From assembly GCF_020171625.1 (NCBI RefSeq), contig NZ_JAIUZY010000004.1, positions 310,001 through 374,000 on the forward strand: a stretch of 64,000 bases of DNA, written 5' to 3'. Below are positions 45,776 through 56,349 of the stretch, piece after piece. The stretch is from Salipiger bermudensis (GTDB lineage Bacteria; Pseudomonadota; Alphaproteobacteria; Rhodobacterales; Rhodobacteraceae). Position 1 is the stretch's first letter, and the number at the start of each line of letters is the position of its first letter. The notes beneath the pieces were generated by a model. It was not told the origin of the DNA, made no database searches, and worked only from the letters and a program-made list of their open reading frames with translations. The position numbers and the translations under genes are program-made.

Positions 45776-47026
45776 TTAGTCGAGGATCCGCTTGACCGCG
45801 GACAGGAAGGCCGCGACCTCGGCCTCGGTGTTGTAATGCGCCAGCGACACGCGCACGCAATCGGACTGGCCGAGCGGCGTGAGGATGTTGCCCGAGTAGT
45901 GATCCGCCTTGCGGGTATGGGTGCGGATGCCGTGCTCCGACAGCGCCGAGACCAGCTCAGGCGACGCACGCCCTGCGACGTAGAAGCTCACCAGCCCCTC
46001 GCGGGCGGGGTTGTCGGCGCCGCCGACGATGCGCACGCCCTCCATCTCCGCCAGCCCCGGCAGGTTTCCGGTGCCGTGCAGCATGGCGTTGGTGAGCGCC
46101 GCCTCGTGGTCATGGATCGCGCGGCCCGCCGCCTTGATCCGCGCGCGCGGGTCGGTGGCGTCGGACACCCGGCTGCCCAGCCATTCGAAATACTCGACCA
46201 CGTCCGAGAAGGTGGCGTAGGCGCCGGTGTCGCGGGTGCCGAGCTCCCAGTTGCCCTCGGGGCCGCCCACGAGCGCGTCGTGCTGCAGCGCGCTGAGCCG
46301 GTCGGAGGCCCAGGCCACGCCGTAGCCGTGGCGCGAGAACACCTTGTAGGGCGACACCACGTAGCCGTCGATGTCATAGGAGGCGATGTCGATGCCGCCG
46401 TGGCAGGCGTGCTGGATGCCATCGACGATGATCAACGCCTCGGGCGCCTTGGCGCGGATCGCCCCGGCGATGCCGGCCACGTCCATGCCCATGCCGGTGA
46501 CCGGCGAGGTGTGCAGGATGGTGGCGACGCGGGTGTCGGCGGTCACGGCCTCGGCATAGGCCTCGGGCGTCACGACGCCGGTGGCGTCGTCATGGGCGAC
46601 CAGCACGTGGCGCTTGCCTGCCACCTCGGCCCAGCGGGCGCAGGCGCTGCGCGAGGCCGGGTGTTCGACAGTGGAGCCCAGCACGATGCCCTCGGGCGTG
46701 CCGAGGCAGGCATCCGCGATCAGCCGGAACAGCAGCTCAGTGCCGCTTTCGCCGACGAAGACCTTGCCACCGGGCGCATTGAAGAAGGTCGCCGCGTCTT
46801 CCCGGGCCTTAGCGATGATCTCACCGAGCGCGGCGGAGGCCGCGTTGTCGCGGCCCTGGTTGTCGGGGATCGCGGCGAAACGGGCCGAGGTCTCGACCAC
46901 GGAGTTCAGCGTCAGCGCGCCGCCGGCGTTCTCGAAGAACACCCGCGGGCCGGTGAAGGGGCAGGCCTCCACATGGGCGAATTTCGACCGGATCTCGGTG
47001 AGCAGCTCGGGGGTGATGGTGGTCAA
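45776..47026 (-). CDS. Class V aminotransferase / cysteine desulfurase-like protein
   Basis: 416-aa PLP enzyme. FFENAGGALTLNSVVE near the N terminus, a PLP-Asp region IIVDGIQHACHG, and the Schiff-base Lys in VVSPYKVFSRHGYG. Homology begins at a TTG codon (47026), which overlaps the yacG stop as TTGA; GAGG lies upstream inside yacG. It resembles cysteine desulfurase-like proteins but the sulfur-accepting Cys loop is not evident, so the reaction is open. Confidence 0.85.
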   Translation of the reverse strand: MTTITPELLTEIRSKFAHVEACPFTGPRVFFENAGGALTLNSVVETSARFAAIPDNQGRDNAASAALGEIIAKAREDAATFFNAPGGKVFVGESGTELLFRLIADACLGTPEGIVLGSTVEHPASRSACARWAEVAGKRHVLVAHDDATGVVTPEAYAEAVTADTRVATILHTSPVTGMGMDVAGIAGAIRAKAPEALIIVDGIQHACHGGIDIASYDIDGYVVSPYKVFSRHGYGVAWASDRLSALQHDALVGGPEGNWELGTRDTGAYATFSDVVEYFEWLGSRVSDATDPRARIKAAGRAIHDHEAALTNAMLHGTGNLPGLAEMEGVRIVGGADNPAREGLVSFYVAGRASPELVSALSEHGIRTHTRKADHYSGNILTPLGQSDCVRVSLAHYNTEAEVAAFLSAVKRILD

Positions 47027-47211
47027 TGCTTGGTTTCCTCTTGCCGGGCCTTCTCGGCGGCCTCGATGGCCCCCTCGATATCCTCGGGATCGGTGGACGG
47101 GATGGCGTAGCTGCCCGAGACCCATTTGGCGAGGTCGATATCGGCGCAGCGTTTCGAGCAGAACGGGCGGTAGGCCGCCTCGGTCGGCTTGCCGCAGATC
47201 GGACAGCTCAT
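47023..47211 (-). CDS. yacG: DNA gyrase inhibitor YacG
   Basis: 62-aa zinc protein with four Cys ligands (Cys3, Cys6, Cys18, Cys22; CPICGKP and FCSKRCADIDL). The tail is acidic. It overlaps rng by 4 bp and the aminotransferase by 4 bp. The run maf-rng-yacG is usual in alphaproteobacteria. Confidence 0.93.
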   Translation of the reverse strand: MSCPICGKPTEAAYRPFCSKRCADIDLAKWVSGSYAIPSTDPEDIEGAIEAAEKARQEETKH

Positions 47212-48224
47212 GTCAGCACCTCGCGCAGCGGCATCCGCTCGCGCTTGCGCTGCAGCTCCATCAGGCCAAGCTGGGTCCAGCCGGCGAGAATGGTCTCGGT
47301 GGCGTCCTGCTTGAGCGCGGCGCGCAGCACCTGCTCCATCTGGCGGCGGTCCTTCTTGGGGGCCGGGGCCGGATCGACGAGGATCTGGCCGCCCAGCCCG
47401 CGCAGACGAAGCTGCCGCGGCAGTTCGCGCAGCGCCGCCATGTTGGCCTTGAGCCCGGCGGCGGGCGAGGTGTCGTTGCCGGTGTTGATGTCGATGGCGA
47501 CCAGCGCGCGGGTGGGCTCGATGCACATCGACCCGCCTCCCGGGAGCGCCACCATCGGCGAGCGCAGATCCTCAAGCGCGTCGAGCACGTTGTGGCGCTC
47601 GAAGCTGCCGGGCGTGCCGTCGACCTCGTCGCTCTCCCACTCGCGCCAGGCCAGCGCGTGCGGTCCGTCGCCCTCGACCAGCGTCTCGGGCTCGCCGCTG
47701 GTGTCGGCCAGAACCTGCGCCGCGAGCTGGATCATGGCGGCGATGTCCTCGGCGATGTCGTCGGGATCGCCGGCGGCGCAGGAGGAGCGCAGGATCAGCC
47801 CGTGATCGCCTTCCATCACCTCGTGCGCGATGCCGAGCAGCGTGTCGCGCAAGTCGTCATCCTTGATCTGGCGCGAGACGTTGATGCCCGGCGCGCCCGG
47901 GGTAACGATGGCGTAGCGCGACTTGAACAGAAGACGGCTGGTCACCGGAATGGCCTTGCCGGGTTCGGCGAAGCCGGTGACCTGCACCAGAAGCGCGTCG
48001 CCGGGGGCGAGCCCCTTGACCTGCCGCAGGAAGGCGTTGCCGTCCGGAGTGCGCAGGAACATGCCGCCCTGCCCTTTCACCGGGCGCAGGGCCACGGCGC
48101 GATAGATCGTGCCCGGACGCGGATGGTCGCTGTCGATGAGCAGATCGTGGAGCTGGCCGTCGACGATCAGCGCTGCCGCTTCCGTCCCGTCGAGCTCGTC
48201 CAATGCGATGGTTCGTCCCTTCAT
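47208..48224 (-). CDS. rng: Ribonuclease E/G family protein (short form)
   Basis: 338-aa RNase G-like endonuclease. It lacks the long C-terminal scaffold of RNase E and is shorter than E. coli RNase G (489 aa). The catalytic core is visible as [20 protein letters not shown] with the metal-binding Asp pair and [15 protein letters not shown] overlaps with maf (upstream) and yacG (downstream). Confidence 0.88.
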   Translation of the reverse strand: MKGRTIALDELDGTEAAALIVDGQLHDLLIDSDHPRPGTIYRAVALRPVKGQGGMFLRTPDGNAFLRQVKGLAPGDALLVQVTGFAEPGKAIPVTSRLLFKSRYAIVTPGAPGINVSRQIKDDDLRDTLLGIAHEVMEGDHGLILRSSCAAGDPDDIAEDIAAMIQLAAQVLADTSGEPETLVEGDGPHALAWREWESDEVDGTPGSFERHNVLDALEDLRSPMVALPGGGSMCIEPTRALVAIDINTGNDTSPAAGLKANMAALRELPRQLRLRGLGGQILVDPAPAPKKDRRQMEQVLRAALKQDATETILAGWTQLGLMELQRKRERMPLREVLT

Positions 48225-48799
48225 GGGGCCGACTTGTAGAGCGGGAACCCGGCGGCTTGAAGCAGATTCGCGGTCTCTGCGAGCGGCAGGCCGACGACGG
48301 CGGTGAAGCTGCCGCCGATCCACGGGATAAAGGCGCCCGCCATGCCCTGGATGCCGTAGCCCCCGGCCTTGCCGCGCCAGTCACCGCTTTGCAGATAGGC
48401 GTTGAGCTCCTCGTTCGAGAGGCTCTTCATCTTGACCTGCGTGACGACGTCGCGTTCCCAGACCTTGTCGCCACGGCGCACCGCGACGGCGGTGATCACC
48501 CGGTGGCGGCGCCCGGAGAGCGCGGTGAGGAATTCCGCCGCCTGCTTCTCGTCCTCGGGCTTGCCCAAGATTCGCCGGCCCAACGCCACGGTGGTGTCGG
48601 CAGAGAGCACGACCTCGTCGGCAGCGGCGGGAATGGCCTCGGCCTTCTCGCGCGCAAGCCGCACGCAATAGGGCCGCGGCAGTTCACCGCGACGGGGATC
48701 CTCATCGATGTCGGGGGGGCGGATGTCGGCAGGGACCACGCCCAGATGCGCGAGCAATTCGCGCCGGCGCGGGCTGCCGGATCCCAGAACGAGCTTCAT
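48221..48799 (-). CDS. maf: Maf-family nucleotide pyrophosphatase
   Basis: 192-aa enzyme that hydrolyses non-canonical nucleoside triphosphates. [15 protein letters not shown] at the N terminus, [12 protein letters not shown], and [20 protein letters not shown]. Overlaps rng by 4 bp. 66 bp after infA. Confidence 0.94.
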   Translation of the reverse strand: MKLVLGSGSPRRRELLAHLGVVPADIRPPDIDEDPRRGELPRPYCVRLAREKAEAIPAAADEVVLSADTTVALGRRILGKPEDEKQAAEFLTALSGRRHRVITAVAVRRGDKVWERDVVTQVKMKSLSNEELNAYLQSGDWRGKAGGYGIQGMAGAFIPWIGGSFTAVVGLPLAETANLLQAAGFPLYKSAP

Positions 48800-48865
48800 G
48801 CGCGGACCCGAGCGGACGCTGCCCGCGTTACGGGTTTCGCCAATACCGTCAGGCCCATGCAAGGC

Positions 48866-49084
48866 TTACTTGAAGCGGTAGTTGATCCGACCCTTGGTCA
48901 GATCGTAGGGGGTCATTTCCACCTGGACGCGGTCGCCTGCCAGAACCCGGATGCGGTTCTTGCGCATCTTGCCTGCCGTGTGCGCGATGATCTCATGGCC
49001 GTTCTCGAGCTCGACCCGGAATGTCGCGTTGGGCAGGAGTTCCTTCACGACGCCGGGGAATTCGAGAATGTCTTCCTTGGCCAT
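48866..49084 (-). CDS. infA: Translation initiation factor IF-1
   Basis: 72-aa S1-fold protein, [19 protein letters not shown], ending [13 protein letters not shown]. The frame is open to 49132, but the family start is ATG 49084. Confidence 0.97.
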   Translation of the reverse strand: MAKEDILEFPGVVKELLPNATFRVELENGHEIIAHTAGKMRKNRIRVLAGDRVQVEMTPYDLTKGRINYRFK

Positions 49085-49180
49085 GGTCACTCCTGTGATT
49101 GCAGTTCCGCCAAACGCTGCGGAACGGATCACGATATGCGCTCAATTCGCGCATAATTCAAGGGCGCATTGCAGCAGGGA

Positions 49181-50065
49181 TCAGGAAAGGCTCCGCAAGA
49201 TGGCGGGGCTGTCACGCCCGACCTGCTCTGCCCAGTGGGCGCGGTTGAGCACGACACCATCCTTGCGGACCCGGCGGACGGCGTCAAGATCGAGCGTGGC
49301 ATAGGTCCAGCCGGGCCTGTTCATCTCGCCCTGCGCCAGCACGCCATCGGCGGGGAAGCCGGTGTCGGGCGGGCCGAAGATGCCGCCCATGCCGCAATTG
49401 GTGTCGACCGCCTCGGACCAGTCGCACTCGCCCACGGTCGAGGCCATCACCGTCACGCATTGCTGCTCGAGCGCGCGCGCCATGGCGCCGATGCGCACGC
49501 GATGGTAGCCATGCGCCGCCTCGGTGCAGGAGGGAACGAGAATCAGGTCCGCCTCCATCATGGCTCGGGCGAGCAACGGGTATTCGCTGTCATAGCAGAT
49601 CAGGATGCCGATCTTGCCAAGCGCGGTGTCGAAGAGATGCAGCGGCCCGCCGCCCACCACGCCCCAATCCTCGCGCTCGAAGCGGGTCATGATCTGCTTG
49701 TCCTGATGGCCCATGGCGCCGGAGGGCGCGAAGAAGCGGGCGCGGTTGACCGGGCGGGGGCCGATCGCGGGGTCGAAGACCGGGGCGGAGGCGGCGAGAA
49801 TATGGACGCCGTGCGCCTGCGCCAGCTCGGAATGCAGCGCGTCGACCTGCGGCATCACGTCGGAGACCGCGTGCAGCGAGGCCTCGAGATCGCCCGCCAC
49901 CTCGAGGCCCGCCAGGGTCGCCAGTTCCATGGCGCCGTATTCCGGGAACACCAGCAGGTCGGCGCCCTGCCCGGCGGCGTCCTCGACCCACGCGGTGAGC
50001 TTGGCGGCATAAGCCTCCCAGCTGTCGAGGACATCCATCTTGTAGGCGGCGGTGGCGAGTTTCAT
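49181..50065 (-). CDS. Carbon-nitrogen (nitrilase-family) hydrolase
   Basis: 294-aa enzyme with the nitrilase triad: Glu42 (FPEYGAME), Lys123 (HQDKQIMTRFE) and Cys157 (LICYDSEYP). It would hydrolyse an amide or nitrile; the substrate is unknown. Start ATG 50065. It stands between infA and a GNAT gene, interrupting an otherwise conserved housekeeping block. Confidence 0.9.
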   Translation of the reverse strand: MKLATAAYKMDVLDSWEAYAAKLTAWVEDAAGQGADLLVFPEYGAMELATLAGLEVAGDLEASLHAVSDVMPQVDALHSELAQAHGVHILAASAPVFDPAIGPRPVNRARFFAPSGAMGHQDKQIMTRFEREDWGVVGGGPLHLFDTALGKIGILICYDSEYPLLARAMMEADLILVPSCTEAAHGYHRVRIGAMARALEQQCVTVMASTVGECDWSEAVDTNCGMGGIFGPPDTGFPADGVLAQGEMNRPGWTYATLDLDAVRRVRKDGVVLNRAHWAEQVGRDSPAILRSLS

Positions 50066-50092
50066 GGCGCGGATCCTTTTGCGGGCGTCGGA

Positions 50093-50146
50093 CCGGGGTT
50101 CCACCCCGGACCCCGGGATATTTTCGGCCAGAAGAAGACCGGGGCG
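50093..50146. repeat. Short hairpin element related to the dispersed repeat
   Basis: CCGGGG-TTCCA-CCCCGG hairpin (50093-50109), then CCCGGGATATTTTCGG and AGAAGAAG. It resembles half of the elements at 37.2 and 45.7 kb but is diverged. It fills the gap between the nitrilase and GNAT genes. Confidence 0.4.
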
Positions 50147-50161
50147 TGGTCTACTGGCGGC

Positions 50162-50746
50162 TCAGGTCAGGGCCTTGATCCAGACCTGCAGGGGGTGGTC
50201 GGTCTCAGCGGGTTGGTCGAGGTCTTTCCATCGGAAATGCGCGCGGGCGCCCTCGAGTGTCTCGTAGCCGCGCTTGCGCCAGAACGGGTCGAGCGGGGCG
50301 TAGCCGACGGGGCGCAGCGGGTGATCGGCGGGGCGCTCGACGGCGCAGAAGGCCGAGCGGGTGCGCCCCATGGCGCGGGCATGGGCCTCGCGCAGGTCGA
50401 AGAACCGGTGACCGACGCCGCGACCGCGATAGCCGGGCAGCAGCACTGATTCGGCACAGTAGAAGATCGTGTCGAGATCGAGCGCGGTGCCGGCGAAGGC
50501 GGCGGCGAAGTCGTCGGCGTGGTCCTCCATCGGGGTGCCGGTGGCGGCGCCGACGAGCCGGTCGCCGTCGAAGGCGCCGACCAGCACCGCGCCGGGGCTG
50601 TCGCGGTAGGTCTGCAGGTAGGCGCGCTCGTAGTCGAAATCGCCGTCATAGAGATAGGGCCAGTCGCGAAACACCGCGATGCGCAGCCGCGCCACCTCGT
50701 CGAGCGCGGCCTCGAGCGCCGCGCCGGTCAGCACCTCGACCCGCAT
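50162..50746 (-). CDS. GNAT-family N-acetyltransferase
   Basis: 194 aa. Acetyl-CoA binding motif VLLPGYRGRGVGHRFF (Q/RxxGxG/A type) with GAFDGDRLVGAATG before it. Substrate unknown. Overlaps the NTF2-like gene by one base (TGATG). Confidence 0.85.
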   Translation of the reverse strand: MRVEVLTGAALEAALDEVARLRIAVFRDWPYLYDGDFDYERAYLQTYRDSPGAVLVGAFDGDRLVGAATGTPMEDHADDFAAAFAGTALDLDTIFYCAESVLLPGYRGRGVGHRFFDLREAHARAMGRTRSAFCAVERPADHPLRPVGYAPLDPFWRKRGYETLEGARAHFRWKDLDQPAETDHPLQVWIKALT

Positions 50747-51144
50747 CAGCCGACCTGCCGGATCCAGTCCGCGAGGTTGTAATAGGTGACCACGCGGGTG
50801 ATCTTGTCGTCCTTCAGTGTGAAGAACGAGCCGGCCGGCAGGCGGTAGGTCTGGCCGTTGGCCTCGGGAAGGCCCTCATCAGTGGCGAGGTAGGTGCCGT
50901 TGACGGTGTACTCGGCGGCGGCGCGGGTGCCGCCTTCGGCCTCGAACACCACCATGTCGGTGAGATGCTCGTCATAGCAGTGGGACATGTGGGCGCAGAA
51001 CTCGGCGAACTTGGTCTTGCCGGTGCGCACCTGCCCCTCGTTGACGTGATGCGCCACCTCGGCATCGAGGCAGGCCAGCATGGCCTCGGTGTCGTTGGCG
51101 TTGAAGGCGTCGAAATAGCGCCGGATGGTGTCGGTTGCGCTCAT
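50746..51144 (-). CDS. NTF2/SnoaL-like polyketide-cyclase-fold protein
   Basis: 132-aa cone-shaped NTF2 fold: IRRYFDAFNANDTEAMLACL, then FEAEGGTRAAAEYTVNGTY, then FFTLKDDKITRVVTYYN. Function unknown; this fold often binds small hydrophobic ligands. Start 51144 overlaps the phosphatase stop (ATGA); an ATG at 51156 is possible. Confidence 0.82.
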   Translation of the reverse strand: MSATDTIRRYFDAFNANDTEAMLACLDAEVAHHVNEGQVRTGKTKFAEFCAHMSHCYDEHLTDMVVFEAEGGTRAAAEYTVNGTYLATDEGLPEANGQTYRLPAGSFFTLKDDKITRVVTYYNLADWIRQVG

Positions 51145-51587
51145 GTGGCTCCCCATCTGCTCTTCAGCTTGTCTGTGATCTGGTCGCGGGTCTGGCGATA
51201 GGCGTTGAGCTTCATCTCGCGGCTCTCGCCAAGGCCGGTCGGGTCCATGACGGGCCAGTATTCGACCGTCAGGTGGTAATAGCGTGTGAGGTCGAGCGCG
51301 GCGCGCTGCGAGGCCGGCGACATGGCGACGATGAGGTCGAAGCCCGACAGCGCCTCGCCCATCTCCTCGAGCTCCTCGAAGCTGCGCGAGCGGTGCTTGT
51401 CGAGCTCGACGCCGATCTCGCGGCAGACCGCGATGGCGAAGCCGTCGATGTCGAGATCGTTCACCACCCCCACCGACTGCACGTAGGTGTCGAAGCCGTA
51501 GAGCTTCTTCATGATCCCTTCGGCCATGGGCGAGCGCACTGCGTTGTGATCGCAGCAGAACAGCACCGATTGCGGCAGACCGGCCAA
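51141..51587 (-). CDS. Low-molecular-weight phosphatase family protein
   Basis: 148 aa with the CX5R loop Cys12-DHNAV-Arg18-Ser (VLFCCDHNAVRSP) and the general-acid Asp in PVMDPTG. Either a protein-tyrosine phosphatase or an arsenate-reductase relative. It sits next to UPF0262 and hisD, a conserved linkage in this family of bacteria. Confidence 0.88.
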   Translation of the reverse strand: MAGLPQSVLFCCDHNAVRSPMAEGIMKKLYGFDTYVQSVGVVNDLDIDGFAIAVCREIGVELDKHRSRSFEELEEMGEALSGFDLIVAMSPASQRAALDLTRYYHLTVEYWPVMDPTGLGESREMKLNAYRQTRDQITDKLKSRWGAT

Positions 51588-51590
51588 GCC

Positions 51591-52070
51591 TCAGCCCCCG
51601 AAATGCAGCACGCAGATGAGGGTGAAGAGCCGGCGCGCGGTGTCGTCATCGACCTCGGCCTTGCCCTCGAGCCGCTCCTGCAGGATGCGCGCGCCCTCGT
51701 TGTGGATGCCGCGGCGGGCCATGTCGATGGTCTCGATCTGGCTCGGCGCCGCGGTCTTGACCGCGTCGAAGTAGCTTTTGCAGATCTGGAAGTAGTCCTT
51801 CACCACCTGCCGGAAGGGCGACAGCGAGAGGTGGAACTCCGCCGCCTTCTCGCCCGCCTCGGTGGCGACGTCGAAGACCAGCCGCTTTTCGCGGATCGCC
51901 AGCCCCAGCTTGTAGGGGCCGGCAGGCACCTCGCGGCCGTCGCGATCGGGGAGCGCGAAGGAGTTCTCCTCCATCAGGTCGAACATGGCGACACGGCGTT
52001 CCTGCTCGATCTCGGGCGTGGGCGGCGGCAGGTTGCCGTCGTCAAGATCGATCTGCGAGATGTGGCTCAT
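51591..52070 (-). CDS. UPF0262 family protein
   Basis: 159-aa uncharacterised alphaproteobacterial protein. Landmarks: SHISQIDLDD start, FHLSLSPFRQVVKDYFQICKSYFDAV-like centre, IDMARRGIHNEGARIL. ATG 52070 is used; an ATG six bases upstream is possible. It is linked to hisD and the phosphatase gene, 3 bp from the latter. Confidence 0.88.
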   Translation of the reverse strand: MSHISQIDLDDGNLPPPTPEIEQERRVAMFDLMEENSFALPDRDGREVPAGPYKLGLAIREKRLVFDVATEAGEKAAEFHLSLSPFRQVVKDYFQICKSYFDAVKTAAPSQIETIDMARRGIHNEGARILQERLEGKAEVDDDTARRLFTLICVLHFGG

Positions 52071-52162
52071 GAGCACAGTCCTTCCCCGGGCCCGAAAGGC
52101 TTAGCGCGCCCGGGATCACACTGCAATGCGCCTGACCCGCAACCGCGGCACAGGCGGCAGGC

Positions 52163-53464
52163 TCACTCGTTCATCTTGCGCAGGCGCGCGGTTACGCTGA
52201 GGCCGTGCGCCTGCAGGCTTTCGGACGTGGCGAGGACCTCGGCGGCGGGGCCGATGGCGCGCAGCGCCTGCGGCGACATCTGCGCGAGCGTCGTGCGCTT
52301 GAGGAAATCGAGGGTCGAGAGACCGGAGGAGAACCGCGCCGAGCGCGCCGTGGGCAGCACGTGATTGGGGCCGCCGACATAATCGCCGATGGCCTCGGGC
52401 GTCCACTGGCCGAGGAAGATCGCACCGGCATGGCGGATCTTCTCGGACAGCGCCAGCGGGTCGGCGACGCAGAGCTCGAGGTGCTCGGGCGCCACCCGGT
52501 CCGACAGCGCCGCCGCCTCGTCGAGATCGCGCGCCACGATGATGGCGCCGAAATCGCGCCAGCTCGCACCCGCGATGGCGCCGCGCTCGAGCACCTCGAT
52601 CTGGCGCTCGACCTCGGCTGCGACCGCCTGCCCGAAGGCGGCATCGGTGGTGACGAGGATCGACTGGGCGCTCTCGTCGTGCTCGGCCTGGCTCATCAGG
52701 TCGAGGGCGATGAACTCGGGATCGTTCTCGGCATCGGCGATGACGAGGATCTCGGAGGGGCCGGCAATCATGTCGATGCCCACCTTGCCGAAGACCCGGC
52801 GCTTGGCGGCGGCGACGAAGGCGTTGCCGGGGCCGGTAATCTTGTCGACCGGCGCCACGGTCTCGGTGCCATAGGCGAGGGCTGCGATGGCCTGCGCGCC
52901 GCCGAGGCGGTAGATCTCGTCGACGCCGGCAATGCGCGCCGCCAGGAGCACCAGCGGGTTCACCACGCCGTCGGGCGTCGGCACGGTGATGCAGAGCCGC
53001 TCGACCCCGGCCACCTTGGCGGGAATGGCGTTCATCAGCACCGAGGACGGGTAGCTCGCCAGCCCGCCCGGCACGTAGAGACCGGCAGCCGCGACCGGGG
53101 TCCAGCGCCAGCCGAGGGTGGCGCCGTCCGGGTCCGTCCAGAGCGCATCTTCCGGCACTTGGCGCACGTGATAGGCACGGATGCGTTCGGCGGCCTTCTC
53201 CAGCGCGGCGCGCTCATCGGCGGGCACACGGGTGCATTCCGCCTCGATCTCCTCCGGCGTGAAGGCCAGCCGGTCGGGCGTCAGTTCGAGCCGGTCGAAT
53301 TTTGCGGTATAGTCGACCAGTGCCGCGTCGCCACGCGCCCGCACGTCGGCGATGATCGCCGCGACCGTGTCGTCGACATCGGGGCTATCCTCGCGCTTGG
53401 CCGTCAGCAGGCGGGAGAACGCGATCTCGAAATCGGGATCGGTGGTGTCGAGGAAAACGGGCAT
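52163..53464 (-). CDS. hisD: Histidinol dehydrogenase
   Basis: 433-aa zinc enzyme for the last two steps of histidine synthesis. Signature GIDMIAGPSEILVIADAEN, with GPGNAFVAAAKR before it and the zinc-binding Gln/His in SQAEHDESAQ; catalytic Glu-His in RVAPEHLELC. Length is normal. A 92-bp gap follows and a 273-bp gap (53465-53737) precedes; the latter holds GC-rich sequence with no gene seen. Confidence 0.96.
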   Translation of the reverse strand: MPVFLDTTDPDFEIAFSRLLTAKREDSPDVDDTVAAIIADVRARGDAALVDYTAKFDRLELTPDRLAFTPEEIEAECTRVPADERAALEKAAERIRAYHVRQVPEDALWTDPDGATLGWRWTPVAAAGLYVPGGLASYPSSVLMNAIPAKVAGVERLCITVPTPDGVVNPLVLLAARIAGVDEIYRLGGAQAIAALAYGTETVAPVDKITGPGNAFVAAAKRRVFGKVGIDMIAGPSEILVIADAENDPEFIALDLMSQAEHDESAQSILVTTDAAFGQAVAAEVERQIEVLERGAIAGASWRDFGAIIVARDLDEAAALSDRVAPEHLELCVADPLALSEKIRHAGAIFLGQWTPEAIGDYVGGPNHVLPTARSARFSSGLSTLDFLKRTTLAQMSPQALRAIGPAAEVLATSESLQAHGLSVTARLRKMNE

Positions 53465-53737
53465 GGCGCGGTCCTTTTCGCTGTCCCGCGCCTCTTACCC
53501 CCTGCCCGCCCCCGCCTCAAGCGTCTGGGACCGCGATCCCGGTGACGGGTCGGCTGGGCTGGCCGGGATGACGGGCGAAAGACAGAATCGGCGCCAGATC
53601 CGGCGGGGAGAGCCATGCGGCAGACACCGGAGCGCCGGCGCGAGATCGGCCCTGTGTCGGCGGAATCAGGTCGCGCGACAACAACCCTTCGCCGGCCCCC
53701 TCCCCTCGCGTATGGGAGGAAGGGGCTGGGCGCCGAT

Positions 53738-54198
53738 TTACAGCTCGTGATCCGGAGTCTTGCCGGACACCGCCTGATAGGGCCGCGTCACGTCCTTCAA
53801 GCGAAGCTCCAGCGCCTCGACCTGGGCGCGCAGCGCACCATCGCCGGCGAGGGTGAAGACCACGTGGCCCGCGCCCTCCTCGGTCGGCTCGAAGCTTACC
53901 GCGAGGATCGACAGCACCAGTTCGGGGTCATCGCGCGAGATGCCCTGGCTCGACACGCCGATCACGTTCTCGACCGCGAGCAGCGCCCGCACCCGCTCGG
54001 GCGGCGAGACGTGCACGCCATCCTCGCGGCGCAGTCGGTTGACCAGAAGGGTCAGGCGCTGGTGGCGTTTCTGCCAGGCGACATCGGCCACGGTCAGCAC
54101 CGCGTCCTGCAGCAATGCCGAGAGCACCTGCAGGTCGTCGGGGTCCATGGCGCCGAGGTTCAGCGGCGCGCCGGCGGCGTCTTCAAAGCGTGCGTCGG

Positions 54199-54202
<4 letters not shown>
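53738..54202 (-). CDS. DUF2948 family protein
   Basis: 154-aa uncharacterised protein found beside murA and hisD in alphaproteobacteria. [23 protein letters not shown] and [14 protein letters not shown] are typical. Overlaps murA by 4 bp, so co-translated with it. Confidence 0.87.
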
Positions 54203-55470
<1,268 letters not shown>

Positions 55471-55473
55471 GTC

Positions 55474-55632
55474 CTATTTGTCCTTTTCACTGCTCTGATC
55501 GCGCACGGTGCTCTCCGCGCTGCGGGCCTTGGCCTGCTGTTTTCGACGGGCGAGATTCGCCTTGAGCGCCGCTTTCAGCCGCGCATCACGCTCTTCTGCC
55601 TTGGTTTTAGTGCTGCCTGTCTTGCGCTCCAT
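55474..55632 (-). CDS. Small basic protein upstream of murA
   Basis: 52 aa, charged and helical (MERKTGSTKTKAEERDARLK..., then ANLARRKQQAKARSAES). The stop is 3 bp before the murA ATG, which suggests coupling. I recall similar ~50-aa proteins at this place in related bacteria, but this needs a search. A DNA/RNA-binding or unstructured role is possible. Confidence 0.55.
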   Translation of the reverse strand: MERKTGSTKTKAEERDARLKAALKANLARRKQQAKARSAESTVRDQSSEKDK

Positions 55633-55675
55633 GACACTTCTTTAAAGCAGGGGCAAAAAAGGGTCCAGATTGCGC

Positions 55676-55704
55676 TTGCGCCCGTCTGAAATTGCCTTTA
55701 GAGA
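55676..55704 (+). promoter_or_regulatory. Putative promoter of tRNA-Thr
   Basis: TTGCGC 55676-55681, 17-bp spacer, TAGAGA 55699-55704, 28 bp before the tRNA. Confidence 0.4.
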
Positions 55705-55732
55705 CGCCGCCACGCCACCAAGGCGCACCGGC

Positions 55733-55807
<75 letters not shown>

Positions 55808-56349
55808 CAACTTTCCAAAGCGATATCAGTCACTTGGATGCACAGCGCCGCTGCGCCTGTGCGGGGCGCCACACGTGCGCTCGCGCTCGATCCCGCGCCC
55901 GACAAAGCAACGCCGCAGACCGTTTTGGGATGGTCTGGCGCAGCTTGATGCGCGGCGCTTGCGGCTCTTCTCAATCAACAGTTTCAGCGCAGCGCCCCGG
56001 GCGCACGCTCGCCGCGCCCGTCACCCGATCGTCGTCGACACCGACGAACCGCCACACGCTCTGACGTTTGATGCGTTCGTGTGAGGCTGGCGGCAAGCCG
56101 ATCTGCCGGGGAATGCCCGAGACCTCCGCCCGCGAAAAGCGCGTGGCCTTCCGCGAGCTGCGATGATTCCTCCGCGACTCACGGGGGCGGGCGGGCCTCC
56201 CGATGCCGGGTCACGAGAGGGCGATGCTGCGCCGACGCTGATCGCCGAACGCCATATCGGCTACCAAGTCCCATATCCCGGCCCCGGGCGGGCAGGTCTG
56301 GCCTCGCAGCCAGACCGTCTCCGTTCAAAACCGAGCGTCAAACCACCGG
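55808..56349. other. 542-bp gene-free stretch after tRNA-Thr
   Basis: No supported gene in six frames; short open frames have no recognisable domain. A hairpin (GGTCTGGC / GCCAGACC, 56295-56316) lies 34 bp after the TPP-enzyme stop on the minus strand. No integrase or attachment repeat was found next to the tRNA. Confidence 0.5.
56295..56316 (-). terminator. Hairpin after the TPP-enzyme gene
   Basis: Perfect 8-bp stem with CTCGCA loop; no T tract on the minus strand, so termination is uncertain. Confidence 0.4.
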
